This document shows, piece after piece, positions 35,891 through 43,503 of a DNA stretch of 64,000 nt. A model generated the notes under the pieces. The model was not told where the DNA came from. It worked only from the letters and a program-made list of their open reading frames with translations, and did no database searches. Each line of letters opens with the position of its first letter. Positions within the stretch are counted from its first letter, which is position 1. Position numbers and translations under genes: made by a program. Origin of the DNA: Isoptericola croceus (GTDB lineage: Bacteria; Actinomycetota; Actinomycetes; Actinomycetales; Cellulomonadaceae); the NCBI RefSeq assembly GCF_029382255.1, contig NZ_JARLLG010000004.1, positions 1 through 64,000 of the forward strand, written 5' to 3'.

Positions 35891-35963
35891 GCGCGTCGCT
35901 GGATCGTCCGCCGTGCCGCTGACCTCCTCGAGGCCGATCCTGGCCTCGAGGTCGTCGGCGTGA
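35863..35963 (+). repeat. duplication scar, copy A (doxX end plus response-regulator fragment)
   Basis: Bases 35863-35891 are identical to 36934-36962. After a similar stretch (GCGCGTCGCTGG against GTGCGTAGCGTGG), bases from 35905 (TCCGCCGTG, then GACCTCCTCGAGGCCGA and CTCGAGGTCGTCGG) match codons about 17-36 of the response regulator at 36980. The 5' codons of the regulator have been deleted in this copy and the frame is short, so it is a relic. Confidence 0.85.
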
Positions 35964-35995
35964 CCCCATGACACGCAGGATCGAAGGAGGCTGAC

Positions 35996-36916
35996 ATGAC
36001 CAGGCACCACGGAGTGGTCGTCGGTGTGGACGGTTCGACGGCCAGCGACCAGGCGCTCGACTGGGCGGCGGCCGAGGCAGTCCGCCGGGGGACCACGCTG
36101 ACCGTGCTGAACGCCTACGACCTCACGACCGTCCCGGGTCAGGCGGGCTATGGGGTCGGGCCCAAGGTGATGCGGGACGAGGCCACGGAAGTCGTCGGTC
36201 GGGCGGCCGAACGGCTGGCGAGGGCCCGCACGGAGTGCGCCGGCCTGGTGCCGGCCGTCGACGACATCAGCTGGGAGACGATCCGCGGGTCGGCGGCCGG
36301 AGCGCTCGTCGATCTCTCCGGCACGAGCGGTCTCGTCGTCGTCGGACGGCGTGGACTGCACGCTCTCGACCGCATCGTCCTGGGGTCCGTCTCCGCGGCC
36401 GTGTCGGCGAGGGCGAGAGGGCCGGTGGCAGTCGTGCCGTTCGATCCCGTGGCCGAGAGCTCGGCCTGCCCCGGAGACCTCGTCGGGCCGGTGTGGCGGG
36501 TCGTGGCTGCCGTCGACTTCGACGACCACCTGGACCGCGTGCTCGAGCTCGCCTTCGACGAGGCCCAGCACGCGGGTGCCCCGCTGCTGCTCGTGCACGC
36601 CCTCCCCTCGGAGTTCATCGCGGGTCCGTACGCGATGGAGACGGCGTGGGTGCACCAGCACCAGGGTGAGGCGACGGCTCGTCTCGAGGACGAGCTGAAC
36701 CGGTGGACGCAGAAGTACCCGACGGTGGAGTGGACCATCGAGATGGCGCACGGGTCGGTCACCGACGTTCTCACCCAGCGGCTCGGCCGGCACGACCTCG
36801 TCGTCGTCGGCGGTCGGCGGCACAGCCCGATCGTCGGGCGGATCCTGCGGTCGGACGCCGACCGGCTCGGCCGGGACGTCGAGTGCCCCGTCATCGTCGC
36901 GCACGAGCAGGGGTGA
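35996..36916 (+). CDS. universal stress protein, tandem UspA domains (copy 1)
   Basis: A 306-residue cytoplasmic protein with two UspA folds. Domain 1 starts GVVVGVDGSTASDQALDWAA and ends with the ATP-loop-like VVVGRRGLHALDRIVLGSVS. Domain 2 starts VWRVVAAVDFDDHLDRVLEL and ends LVVVGGRRHSPIVGRILRS. This matches the mycobacterial dormancy-type double Usp architecture. AAGGAGG lies 5 nt before the ATG, a very strong site. It lies between the two duplication scars and has a close paralogue at 39400. Confidence 0.93.
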   Translation: MTRHHGVVVGVDGSTASDQALDWAAAEAVRRGTTLTVLNAYDLTTVPGQAGYGVGPKVMRDEATEVVGRAAERLARARTECAGLVPAVDDISWETIRGSAAGALVDLSGTSGLVVVGRRGLHALDRIVLGSVSAAVSARARGPVAVVPFDPVAESSACPGDLVGPVWRVVAAVDFDDHLDRVLELAFDEAQHAGAPLLLVHALPSEFIAGPYAMETAWVHQHQGEATARLEDELNRWTQKYPTVEWTIEMAHGSVTDVLTQRLGRHDLVVVGGRRHSPIVGRILRSDADRLGRDVECPVIVAHEQG

Positions 36917-36933
36917 CGACATCGTTCCCGCCC

Positions 36934-37088
36934 GGTGCAGCGCTACCCGATCCTGCGCTGAGTGCGTAGCGTGGTCGCCATGAGCGAACAGACCGTGCGG
37001 GTCTTCCTCGTGGACGACCACGAGGTGGTCCGCCGTGGTGTCGCCGACCTCCTCGAGGCCGAACCCGACCTCGAGGTCGTCGGTGAGG
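36934..37088 (+). repeat. duplication scar, copy B (doxX end plus intact regulator start)
   Basis: Bases 36934-36962 repeat the last 29 bases of the doxX gene exactly, in a place where no doxX gene precedes them. They run directly into the leaderless promoter (TAGCGT) and first codons of the response regulator. This preserves the ancestral doxX-regulator junction; the Usp gene now separates the two parts. Confidence 0.85.
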
Positions 37089-37627
37089 CGGGTTCGGCTG
37101 CCGAGGCGCTGGCCCGGGTGCCGGCCCTCCGGCCGGACGTCGCGGTGCTGGACGTCCGGCTTCCCGACGGCGACGGCGTCAGCGTCTGCCGCGAGCTGCG
37201 GTCGAGCACCGACGTCGCGTGCCTCATGCTCACCTCGTTCGACGACGACGAGGCGCTGTTCGACGCGATCCTCGCGGGTGCTGCAGGCTACGTCCTCAAG
37301 CAGGTGCGTGGCAGCGACCTCCTGTCGGCGATCCGTACCGTTGCGGCCGGCGGGTCGACGCTCGACCCGCGGGCGTCCCGCCTGGTCATGGAGCGCATGC
37401 GCGCCCAGGACCAGCCGGACGTCGATCCGTTGGCGGAGCTGACCGATCAGGAACGGCGCGTCCTGGCGCTCATCGGCCAGGGGATGACGAACCGGCAGAT
37501 CGGCGCCGAGCTGTACCTCGCCGAGAAGACCGTCAAGAACTACGTGTCCAACGTGCTGGCGAAGCTGGGCCTGGAGCGCCGTGTGCAGGCGGCCGTGCTC
37601 TCCACCCGGCTCGAGCAGGGACACTGA
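36980..37627 (+). CDS. DevR/DosR-like NarL-family response regulator
   Basis: A 215-residue regulator. The receiver has [20 protein letters not shown] (acidic pocket), phospho-Asp in [13 protein letters not shown], and Lys in [13 protein letters not shown]. The LuxR HTH is [20 protein letters not shown] with [20 protein letters not shown]. The [15 protein letters not shown] wording is that of DevR. The ATG is preceded by TAGCGT and no ribosome site, so it is probably leaderless. The kinase at 37649 converges on it and is the expected partner. The GGGAC-type boxes at 35172 and 39310 are likely targets. Confidence 0.93.
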   Translation: MSEQTVRVFLVDDHEVVRRGVADLLEAEPDLEVVGEAGSAAEALARVPALRPDVAVLDVRLPDGDGVSVCRELRSSTDVACLMLTSFDDDEALFDAILAGAAGYVLKQVRGSDLLSAIRTVAAGGSTLDPRASRLVMERMRAQDQPDVDPLAELTDQERRVLALIGQGMTNRQIGAELYLAEKTVKNYVSNVLAKLGLERRVQAAVLSTRLEQGH

Positions 37628-37648
37628 GCGCAGCCGCCGACGGCGTCC

Positions 37649-39274
37649 CTACAGGTTCAGCGGGACGCGCCAGTGCAGTGCGGTGCCCGGCTGGTCTCGT
37701 TCGACGGTGAACGTCCCGCCGAGGTCCGCGGCTCGGCGCTCGAGGTTGGCCAGACCGCTCCGTGCGGCGTCGGCCGGGATGCCGCGACCGTCGTCGGCGA
37801 CCGTGAGGACGACGTCGTCCCCGGCGACGAGCTCCACCCCGACGCGTCGCGCCTCGGCGTGCCGCGCGACGTTCGACAGCGCCTCGCGCAGCACCGCCAC
37901 GAGGTGGTCCGCCGTGGCCGGCGGCACCAGGGTGTCCACAGCCCCTGCCATGTGCAGGGCGGGGGTGAAGCCCAGGGTGCGTGACGCGGCGTCGACCTCG
38001 GCGACGAGCCGGGCGCGCAGACCGACCCGGCGGACCGCACCGGTGGACGGCTGCAGCCCCCGGATGGTGGTGCGGATCAGGCTGATCGTCTCGTCGAGGT
38101 CACCGACCGCGCGTTCGACACGCTCGGCGTCACCCTTCGCCTCGGGCCGCTCCTGCATCCGCCGGCCGACCCCTTCCAGCGACAGTCCGGTGGCGTACAG
38201 CCGTTGGATCGCCAGGTCGTGCAGGTCGCGGGCGATGCGGTCGCGGTCGCGGACGACCGCGAGCCGCTCGGCGTCGCGCCGTCGTTCGGCGAGCTCGAGC
38301 GCCACGGCGGCCTGCGAGGCGAACGCCGCCAGCGCGTCGACGACGACCCGGGGGAACGGCGGTGTGCCCGCCCGCCGTCCGACGGTCAGGACGCCGGCCG
38401 TCCGGCCGGGCCCGCCGAGCGGCATCGCGGCGAGAGGCCCGACGACGCTCGGCGGGTTGAAGGAGAGCGTCTGGCGGTGGTCCGACGCGGCGTCACGGGT
38501 CACGACGGCCTGGCCGGCGGTGTAGGCCTCCGCCGCGAACGTGCCCTGCAGCGGGAGCCGGGTGCCTACCAGGCCGTCGGTGCCGGGGCCGTGGGCGGAG
38601 CGCACCCGCAGGTGGTCCGGAGCGTCGTCGTCGACGGTCGCCAGCACCGCGACGTCCGCCGCCGCGACCTGCACGGCCTCGCGGGCCACGGCGTCGAGCA
38701 CCGACTCCGGAGTGTCTCCCGCGAGCACCCGGCGGGAGATCTCGTCGTTGCCGTGCGCCCACCGCTCCCGCAGGGTGGCCTCGTCGTAGAGCCGGGCGTT
38801 CTCGACGGCGACGCTCGCGGCGGAGGCGAGCGCCTCGATGAGTCGTTGGTCGTCCGCGGTGAACTCCCCGCCCCCTCGCTTGTCCGTGAGGTAGAGGTTG
38901 CCGAACGGGTTGCCGCGCACCTGCAGGGGGACGCCGAGGAAGGTCCGCATCGGCGGATGGTGGGCGGGGAACCCGACCGACCGGTGGTCCGCGGCCATGT
39001 CGGGGAGCCGCAGCGGGGCGGGGTGCCGGATCAGCTCGCCCAGGAGTCCACGCCCGCGAGGGTACGGGCCGATGGCGCGGATCTCGTCCTCGCTGAGCCC
39101 GACGGTGAGGAACTGGGCGATCTGCCCGTCCTCACCCAGGATGCCGAGGGCGGCGTACCGCGCGTCGGCGATGTCGGCGGCCGCCTGCACGACCCGGTAC
39201 AGCGTGCCCTCGAGCTCCAGACCACGGCCGACGGACAGCACGGCCTCGAGCAGGACGTCCGCGTCGTCGGTCAT
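37649..39274 (-). CDS. DosS/DevS-like GAF-GAF histidine kinase
   Basis: A 541-residue soluble sensor kinase. GAF1 spans about 20-165 (YAALGILGEDGQIAQFLTVG; RTFLGVPLQVRGNPFGNLYL; TDKRGGGEFTADDQRLI), and GAF2 about 185-330. The phospho-acceptor is in DRIARDLHDLAIQRLYATGL (HisKA_3), and HATPase_c has LREALSNVARHAEA and VADDGRGIP. This matches mycobacterial DosS/DosT, whose first GAF binds heme; the first GAF here has His residues (HPAPLR, HRSVGFPAHHPP) that could be the axial ligand, but I cannot confirm heme binding. ATG 39274 follows upstream stops in better context than the GTG further out. Confidence 0.92.
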   Translation of the reverse strand: MTDDADVLLEAVLSVGRGLELEGTLYRVVQAAADIADARYAALGILGEDGQIAQFLTVGLSEDEIRAIGPYPRGRGLLGELIRHPAPLRLPDMAADHRSVGFPAHHPPMRTFLGVPLQVRGNPFGNLYLTDKRGGGEFTADDQRLIEALASAASVAVENARLYDEATLRERWAHGNDEISRRVLAGDTPESVLDAVAREAVQVAAADVAVLATVDDDAPDHLRVRSAHGPGTDGLVGTRLPLQGTFAAEAYTAGQAVVTRDAASDHRQTLSFNPPSVVGPLAAMPLGGPGRTAGVLTVGRRAGTPPFPRVVVDALAAFASQAAVALELAERRRDAERLAVVRDRDRIARDLHDLAIQRLYATGLSLEGVGRRMQERPEAKGDAERVERAVGDLDETISLIRTTIRGLQPSTGAVRRVGLRARLVAEVDAASRTLGFTPALHMAGAVDTLVPPATADHLVAVLREALSNVARHAEARRVGVELVAGDDVVLTVADDGRGIPADAARSGLANLERRAADLGGTFTVERDQPGTALHWRVPLNL

Positions 39275-39309
39275 GGGGCAACGGTAGCGGCGTCGGTGCT
39301 GTCCGGCCC

Positions 39310-39346
39310 GGGACCTTCGGCCTCTCGGCAAGGGGCGAGCGCCCCT
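39310..39346. promoter_or_regulatory. DosR-like box upstream of the second Usp gene
   Basis: GGGACCTTCGGCC (39310-39322) shares GGGACCTTCGG exactly with the strong box at 35196, with a degenerate right arm. A second dyad, AGGGGC-GAGC-GCCCCT, lies at 39331-39346. Both fall 55-90 bp before the Usp gene, a normal DosR distance. Confidence 0.55.
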
Positions 39347-39399
39347 GCCGGGGCCGGTGTCCGCCGTGGCGTACTGGTGTTCAAGCGAAGGAGGATGCC

Positions 39400-40323
39400 A
39401 TGAACACCAAGCGGTACGGGGTGGTCGTCGGGATCGACGGATCGTCGGCCGGCGGCCAGGCTCTGGACTGGGCGGCGGCCGAGGCGGTGCGCCGTCGTAC
39501 GTCCCTGACGTTGCTGAGCGCCTATGAGGTCACCACGGTGCCCCTGGTCGACGGGTACGGGCTCGGGCCCGAGGCCCTCCGGGCGGAGGCGCAGGACGTG
39601 GTCGACAAGGCGTTGCGTCACCTGGCTGACGCACGCGTCCAGCGGCCCGGCGCGGTGCCGGACGCCGACGACGTCGACGTCGAGGTCGTCGAGGGCGCCC
39701 CGGCCGGGGTGCTGGTCGACCGTTCTGCCGCGAGCGACCTGGTGGTCGTCGGGAAGCGGGGGTTGCACGCGCTGGACCGGCTCGTGCTGGGCTCGGTGTC
39801 CACGGCGCTCTCGGCGATGGCTCGCGGGCCGGTCGCCGTGGTGCCGATCGACCCCGTGGCGCTGCAGTCCGTCTCTCCGGCCGACGCCGTCGGACCCGTG
39901 TGGCGGGTCGTCGCCGCCGTCGACTTCGACGACCACCTGGGACGGGTGCTCGACCGCGCCTTCGACGAGGCCCGGCTTGCCGGCGCTCCGCTGGTGGCGG
40001 TCCACGCGCTGAAGCAGGACTTCATCGCGGGGCCGTACGCGGCGGCGGGAGCGTGGGTCCACCAGTACCAGGACGAGGCGTTGGCGAGCCTGCACGACGA
40101 GATGCGGCGCTGGGAGGAGAAGTACCCCACCGTGCAGTGGTCGGTCGAGGTAGAGCACGGTTCCAGCGTCGACGTCCTGACCTCGCGGCTTGGTCGCCAC
40201 GACCTGGTGGTGGTGGGCGGACGCCGGCACACGCCGATCGCCGGTCGCATCCTGCGTTCGGTGGCCGACCGGCTCGGGCGGGACGTGACCTGCCCGATGG
40301 TCGTGGCGCACGAGCAGCGCTGA
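39400..40323 (+). CDS. universal stress protein, tandem UspA domains (copy 2)
   Basis: A 307-residue paralogue of the protein at 35996, with the same two-domain layout. Shared blocks include QALDWAAAEAVRR, VVVGKRGLHALDRLVLGSVS, GPVWRVVAAVDFDDHLGRVL, DFIAGPYAAAGAWVHQYQDE and LVVVGGRRHTPIAGRILRSV. AAGGAGG lies 5 nt before the ATG. It ends the island; DosR-like sites lie upstream. Residue changes are spread evenly, so the duplication is old. Confidence 0.93.
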   Translation: MNTKRYGVVVGIDGSSAGGQALDWAAAEAVRRRTSLTLLSAYEVTTVPLVDGYGLGPEALRAEAQDVVDKALRHLADARVQRPGAVPDADDVDVEVVEGAPAGVLVDRSAASDLVVVGKRGLHALDRLVLGSVSTALSAMARGPVAVVPIDPVALQSVSPADAVGPVWRVVAAVDFDDHLGRVLDRAFDEARLAGAPLVAVHALKQDFIAGPYAAAGAWVHQYQDEALASLHDEMRRWEEKYPTVQWSVEVEHGSSVDVLTSRLGRHDLVVVGGRRHTPIAGRILRSVADRLGRDVTCPMVVAHEQR

Positions 40324-40340
40324 CGGCCGCGCACCAGGGT

Positions 40341-40380
40341 TCCCGCCTGGCCGCCCGTCCCCTGGGGCGGTCAGGCGGGA
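40341..40380. terminator. bidirectional hairpin terminator
   Basis: TCCCGCCTGGCCGCC (40341-40355) pairs with GGCGGTCAGGCGGGA (40366-40380) with one mismatch and a 10-nt loop. It separates the Usp gene from the convergent GNAT gene, whose stop it covers. Confidence 0.7.
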
Positions 40381-40808
40381 TCTTTCGTCTCCCGGTTGTC
40401 GCGTCCGTGCAGGATGCGCTGGAACAGCAGGTGGTCCCGCCACTCGCCCGCGATGCGCAGGTACTGCGGGGCCATGCCGATCTTCTCGAACCCGGCACGT
40501 TCGAGCACCCGCTGGGACGCCGTGTTGTGGACGAGCGTCGCCGCCTGCAGGCGGTGCAGCCCGAGGTCGGAACGGGCGAGGTCGACGGTGGCGCGCACGG
40601 CCGCCGTCATGATCCCGCGGCCCGCCAACGCGCCGTCGATCCAGTAGCCGAGGTGTCCGTTCTGGAAGACGCCGCCGACGATGTCGTTGACGTTGACCCG
40701 GCCGACGACCTCGCCGTCGCGTTCCAGGACCAGTGGCCACTGTCGTCCGGCCTCGTGCCCGCGGAGCCCCGCGAGGACCTGTGCGGTCTGGCCCCGGCCG
40801 GGCGTCAC
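40371..40808 (-). CDS. GNAT acetyltransferase (RimJ-like), N-terminally shortened
   Basis: A 145-residue protein. It keeps the RimJ core: WPLVLERDGEVVGRVNVNDI, HLGYWIDGALAGRGIMTAAV (acetyl-CoA loop, GRGI), and HNTASQRVLERAGFEKIGMA with the family ending YLRIAGEWRDHLLFQRIL. The usual first 40-50 residues (the LRPL strand and helix 1) are absent. GTG 40808 overlaps the acyltransferase stop (GTGA), so translation is coupled and no longer start is possible without running into that gene. It may be a truncated survivor or a minimal GNAT. Confidence 0.72.
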   Translation of the reverse strand: MTPGRGQTAQVLAGLRGHEAGRQWPLVLERDGEVVGRVNVNDIVGGVFQNGHLGYWIDGALAGRGIMTAAVRATVDLARSDLGLHRLQAATLVHNTASQRVLERAGFEKIGMAPQYLRIAGEWRDHLLFQRILHGRDNRETKDPA

Positions 40809-41386
40809 ACGCCGTCGGGCTCCGAGCGCAACCGCGGTTCCGTGCGCAGCTTCGGGTTGAACCCCGCCTTGTCGGCGTAGAAGGCGCGGACGCGGTCCAT
40901 GTCCGCCCCGACGTCGCCGGTGAGCTCCAGGGTGGGTCCGAGGCCCGTGGTCATCGTGGTGCGGTCCACGTAGCCGAGGGTGACCGGCAGGCCGGCCTCG
41001 CTTGCGATGCGGTAGAAGCCGGACTTCCAGCCGTCGCCCGAGCGGGTCCCCTCCGGGGTGACGACCAGGTGGAACACCTCGCCGCGGGCCACGTGCTCCA
41101 GGACGTCGAGCACGACGCGCGACGGGTCGCGGCGGTCGACGGGGATGCCACCGAGCGCCCGCATGACCGGGCCTTTCCAGCCGCTGAACAGGGTGTGCTT
41201 GCCCAGCCAGCGGATGTCCATGTCGAGCCGCCACGAGATGGCGATCATCAGCACGAAGTCCCAGTTGGACGTGTGCGGTGCACCGATGAGGATCCCCGCA
41301 CGCTGCGGCACGGGCTCGCTGCGCAAGGTCCATCGGCTGAGGCGCCAGAAGAGGCGTGCGACGGCGCGACGCGACGAGGAGAGCAT
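40805..41386 (-). CDS. PlsC-type 1-acylglycerol-3-phosphate O-acyltransferase
   Basis: A 193-residue acyltransferase. Motif I is GAPHTSNWDFVLMIA (H-x4-D type with catalytic His and Asp), motif II region is GKHTLFSGWKGPVMRALGGI, and motif III is VVTPEGTRSG. It is shorter than typical PlsC (about 240) and lacks a clear N-terminal membrane anchor, like other actinobacterial members that act on phospholipid or glycolipid precursors. It lies 9 bp downstream of the AI-2E-type gene. Confidence 0.87.
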   Translation of the reverse strand: MLSSSRRAVARLFWRLSRWTLRSEPVPQRAGILIGAPHTSNWDFVLMIAISWRLDMDIRWLGKHTLFSGWKGPVMRALGGIPVDRRDPSRVVLDVLEHVARGEVFHLVVTPEGTRSGDGWKSGFYRIASEAGLPVTLGYVDRTTMTTGLGPTLELTGDVGADMDRVRAFYADKAGFNPKLRTEPRLRSEPDGV

Positions 41387-41395
41387 CGGACGATC

Positions 41396-42514
41396 CTACG
41401 GCGCGGCCGGCGCGGCGCCCTCGGCGGGCGGGATGCCGCCGTCGACCGGCGTGGCTGCCGCACGTTCGAGCGCGCGGAACCTCTCGGAGATCTTGATGAG
41501 GATCGCCACCACCGGGGTGGACAGCGCCGCGCCCAGCAGCCCGAACAGCGCACCGCCGGCGATCGTGGAACCCAGGATGACGATGGGGTGCAGCTTGAGG
41601 GCGCCCTGCGTCATGAAGGTCTGGATGATGGTCTGCACCGCGTTCTGGGCGATGAGGATGACGGCCAGCATCACCAGGGCCGGGACGAACCCGCCGGACC
41701 CGAGCGCGATGAGCACGGCGAAGGCGCCGGAGACGATCGCGCCGAGGAACGGCACGTAGGAGGTGATGAACGTGATCACGGCGATGGTGAAGGCCAGCGG
41801 CAGGTCGAGGAGCCAGGCGGCGACGCCCACGAGGATCGACACGACGATGCTCGAGACGGTCAGGGCCAGGAAGTACCGGCGCATCGCCCACGTGCCGTCG
41901 CCGATGATCCCGGCGCCGATGTCCTCGGCGACACCGAGGTTGCGTGCGGTCCAGCGGGTCAGCTGGTCCCAGTCCGCCAGCACGAAGTAGAGCAGGAAGA
42001 TCCCGACGAACGTCCCCATGGCCAGGGCAGCCGTGCCGGAGAACACGTTGCCGAGCTGCGCCGTGAAGCCCGAGAGCAGCATGGTGCCCCACTCGGGGAG
42101 GCCGTCGTCGGCACCGCCACCGAACTCCGGGAGGTCGACCCCGAGGTCGGCCGCCCAGGCCTGCAGCGCGGCGAACCCTTCGGTGAGCTGCCGGCCGATC
42201 TCGGTGGCCTGCTGCACGACGCCGCTCACGGCCATGCCGATGGTCCCGACGGCGACCAGCAGGAGGGCCAGCAGCACGACGATCGCGGCGAGCGGTCGGG
42301 GCATCCAGCGGGCCAGCCGGAAGCACAGCGGGGCGAAGAGCGCGCCGACGACGAGCGCGACGATCAGCGGGATCACCAGGCCCGAGATCATCGAGGTGCC
42401 GTAGTAGACGGCGACGGCGGCGAGCGCCAGCCCGACGAAGGCCCAGGCGCTGCGGCCCCAGCGTTCGAGCGTCGATCGGTCTCGTCCGACAGCAGGGACG
42501 GCAGCAGGTCTCAT
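41396..42514 (-). CDS. AI-2E family transporter
   Basis: A 372-residue protein with seven or eight hydrophobic segments. Conserved features are the start VYYGTSMISGLVIPLIVALV, the long external helix region (QATEIGRQLTEGFAALQAWA), the fold around GTFVGIFLLYFVLADWDQLT, and the C-terminal pair LHPIVILGSTIAGGALFGLL with GAALSTPVVAILIK. Family members export small molecules or ions; AI-2 export is proven for only some. Confidence 0.9.
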   Translation of the reverse strand: MRPAAVPAVGRDRSTLERWGRSAWAFVGLALAAVAVYYGTSMISGLVIPLIVALVVGALFAPLCFRLARWMPRPLAAIVVLLALLLVAVGTIGMAVSGVVQQATEIGRQLTEGFAALQAWAADLGVDLPEFGGGADDGLPEWGTMLLSGFTAQLGNVFSGTAALAMGTFVGIFLLYFVLADWDQLTRWTARNLGVAEDIGAGIIGDGTWAMRRYFLALTVSSIVVSILVGVAAWLLDLPLAFTIAVITFITSYVPFLGAIVSGAFAVLIALGSGGFVPALVMLAVILIAQNAVQTIIQTFMTQGALKLHPIVILGSTIAGGALFGLLGAALSTPVVAILIKISERFRALERAAATPVDGGIPPAEGAAPAAP

Positions 42515-42542
42515 GGCGCAAGAACCTACCGGAGCGGAGTCG

Positions 42543-43037
42543 TCAATCGGCGTAGAGGGGTGCCACGGCCTCGATCCGCGACCACGCGGCCTCCACGGCG
42601 TCGTCCGCGCCGTCGGCAGCCAGCACGAGGGCGTCGAGCATGACGTGCCAGCCGACCGCGAACTCCGGCGCCGGCCCCGCGGCCACGTCGGTGTGCGTCA
42701 GCGTCAGGCGCGTGCCGCCGTCGTCGGCCTCGAGGCCCCAGCGCACGAGCGAGTCCGGCACGCCGTCCCAGACCCAGGTGTGCGTCAGGTGGTGGGGTTC
42801 CGCGACGGCGGTCACCTCGCCGGTGGCGGTGCCCTCCTCGCCGAAGTCGAAGACGGCGGTGCCGCCCACGCGGGGCTCGATCCGGCACCCCGGCAACCAG
42901 CGCTGCAGGAGCTCGGGCTCGGTGAGCCATGCCCAGGCACGCGCCGGGGGCACGGGCAGGCGGCGGACGAACTGGATCTGAGCGGCACCGGACGGGTCCA
43001 GGCCCAGGGTGCCTCGGGCGTCGTTCAGGGTGGTCAT
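42543..43037 (-). CDS. SRPBCC (AHSA1-like) domain protein
   Basis: A 164-residue single START/Bet-v1-type domain: IQFVRRLPVPPARAWAWLTE, LLQRWLPGCRIEPRVGG, LTHTWVWDGVPDSLVRWGLE and ending FAVGWHVMLDALVLAADG. AHSA1-like proteins bind hydrophobic ligands; no enzyme function is established. Its ATG is 2 bp after the ArsR stop, so the two form an operon, an arrangement common for ArsR-SRPBCC pairs. Confidence 0.9.
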   Translation of the reverse strand: MTTLNDARGTLGLDPSGAAQIQFVRRLPVPPARAWAWLTEPELLQRWLPGCRIEPRVGGTAVFDFGEEGTATGEVTAVAEPHHLTHTWVWDGVPDSLVRWGLEADDGGTRLTLTHTDVAAGPAPEFAVGWHVMLDALVLAADGADDAVEAAWSRIEAVAPLYAD

Positions 43038-43039
43038 GG

Positions 43040-43348
43040 TCAACCTTCCTCGTCGGCTGCGATCTCGCGCTCGAGCCGGTCGAGCGCGTCGTTCCATCGG
43101 GACTGCTGGGCCTCGAGCCAGGAGCCCGCCTCGGCGAGGGCCTCGGCGTGCAGGGTGTAGCGGCGCTCGCGGCCGGCCTTGCGGACGGTGAGCACGCCGG
43201 CTGCGACCAGGGTGCTCAGGTGCTGGGAGACGCCGGGGCGGGAGATGTCGAAGTGCGCGGCGATCTCGCCGGCGGTGCGTTCACCGGCGGCGACCAGCTC
43301 GACGATGCGGCGGCGGTGCGGGGTGCCGATCGCCTCGAAGATGTCCAT
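43040..43348 (-). CDS. ArsR-family transcriptional regulator
   Basis: A 102-residue winged-helix protein: MDIFEAIGTPHRRRIVELVA, then ERTAGEIAAHFDISRPGVSQ (recognition helix) and HLSTLVAAGVLTVRKAGRER. It has no cysteine, so it is not a metal-thiolate sensor. ATG 43348 is chosen because the longer frame's first 27 residues are atypical. A GTAAG-N6-CTTAC dyad and TATAT -10-like box lie just upstream, pointing to autoregulation. Confidence 0.9.
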   Translation of the reverse strand: MDIFEAIGTPHRRRIVELVAAGERTAGEIAAHFDISRPGVSQHLSTLVAAGVLTVRKAGRERRYTLHAEALAEAGSWLEAQQSRWNDALDRLEREIAADEEG

Positions 43349-43356
43349 GGATATAT

Positions 43357-43372
43357 GTAAGCACAGACTTAC
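43357..43372. promoter_or_regulatory. candidate ArsR operator
   Basis: GTAAG-CACAGA-CTTAC is a perfect dyad 9 bp before the arsR start, overlapping a TTACATATAT -10-like stretch on the minus strand. The position suits repression of the arsR-SRPBCC operon. Confidence 0.55.
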
Positions 43373-43503
43373 GCGTTGCGCTCGGAGGTGGCCGCGCACG
43401 AGGCAACGTTCGCCTCGGGCATCTTTCACCCGATCGCCGATGTCACACGGACGCGGCGGCGCCCTCCCTCGGTAGTAACGGCCCGAACAGAGAGGTGATC
43501 CTC

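Noticed and set aside
35177-37624. A minus-strand open frame of about 815 codons under the DosR-like island
   Set aside because: It runs opposite two genes with full Usp and response-regulator motifs, and its translation is low-complexity His/Arg/Asp text.
40809-42521. Upstream extension of the short GNAT frame
   Set aside because: It lies within the acyltransferase and AI-2E genes in the wrong frame; only the last 145 codons have GNAT motifs.
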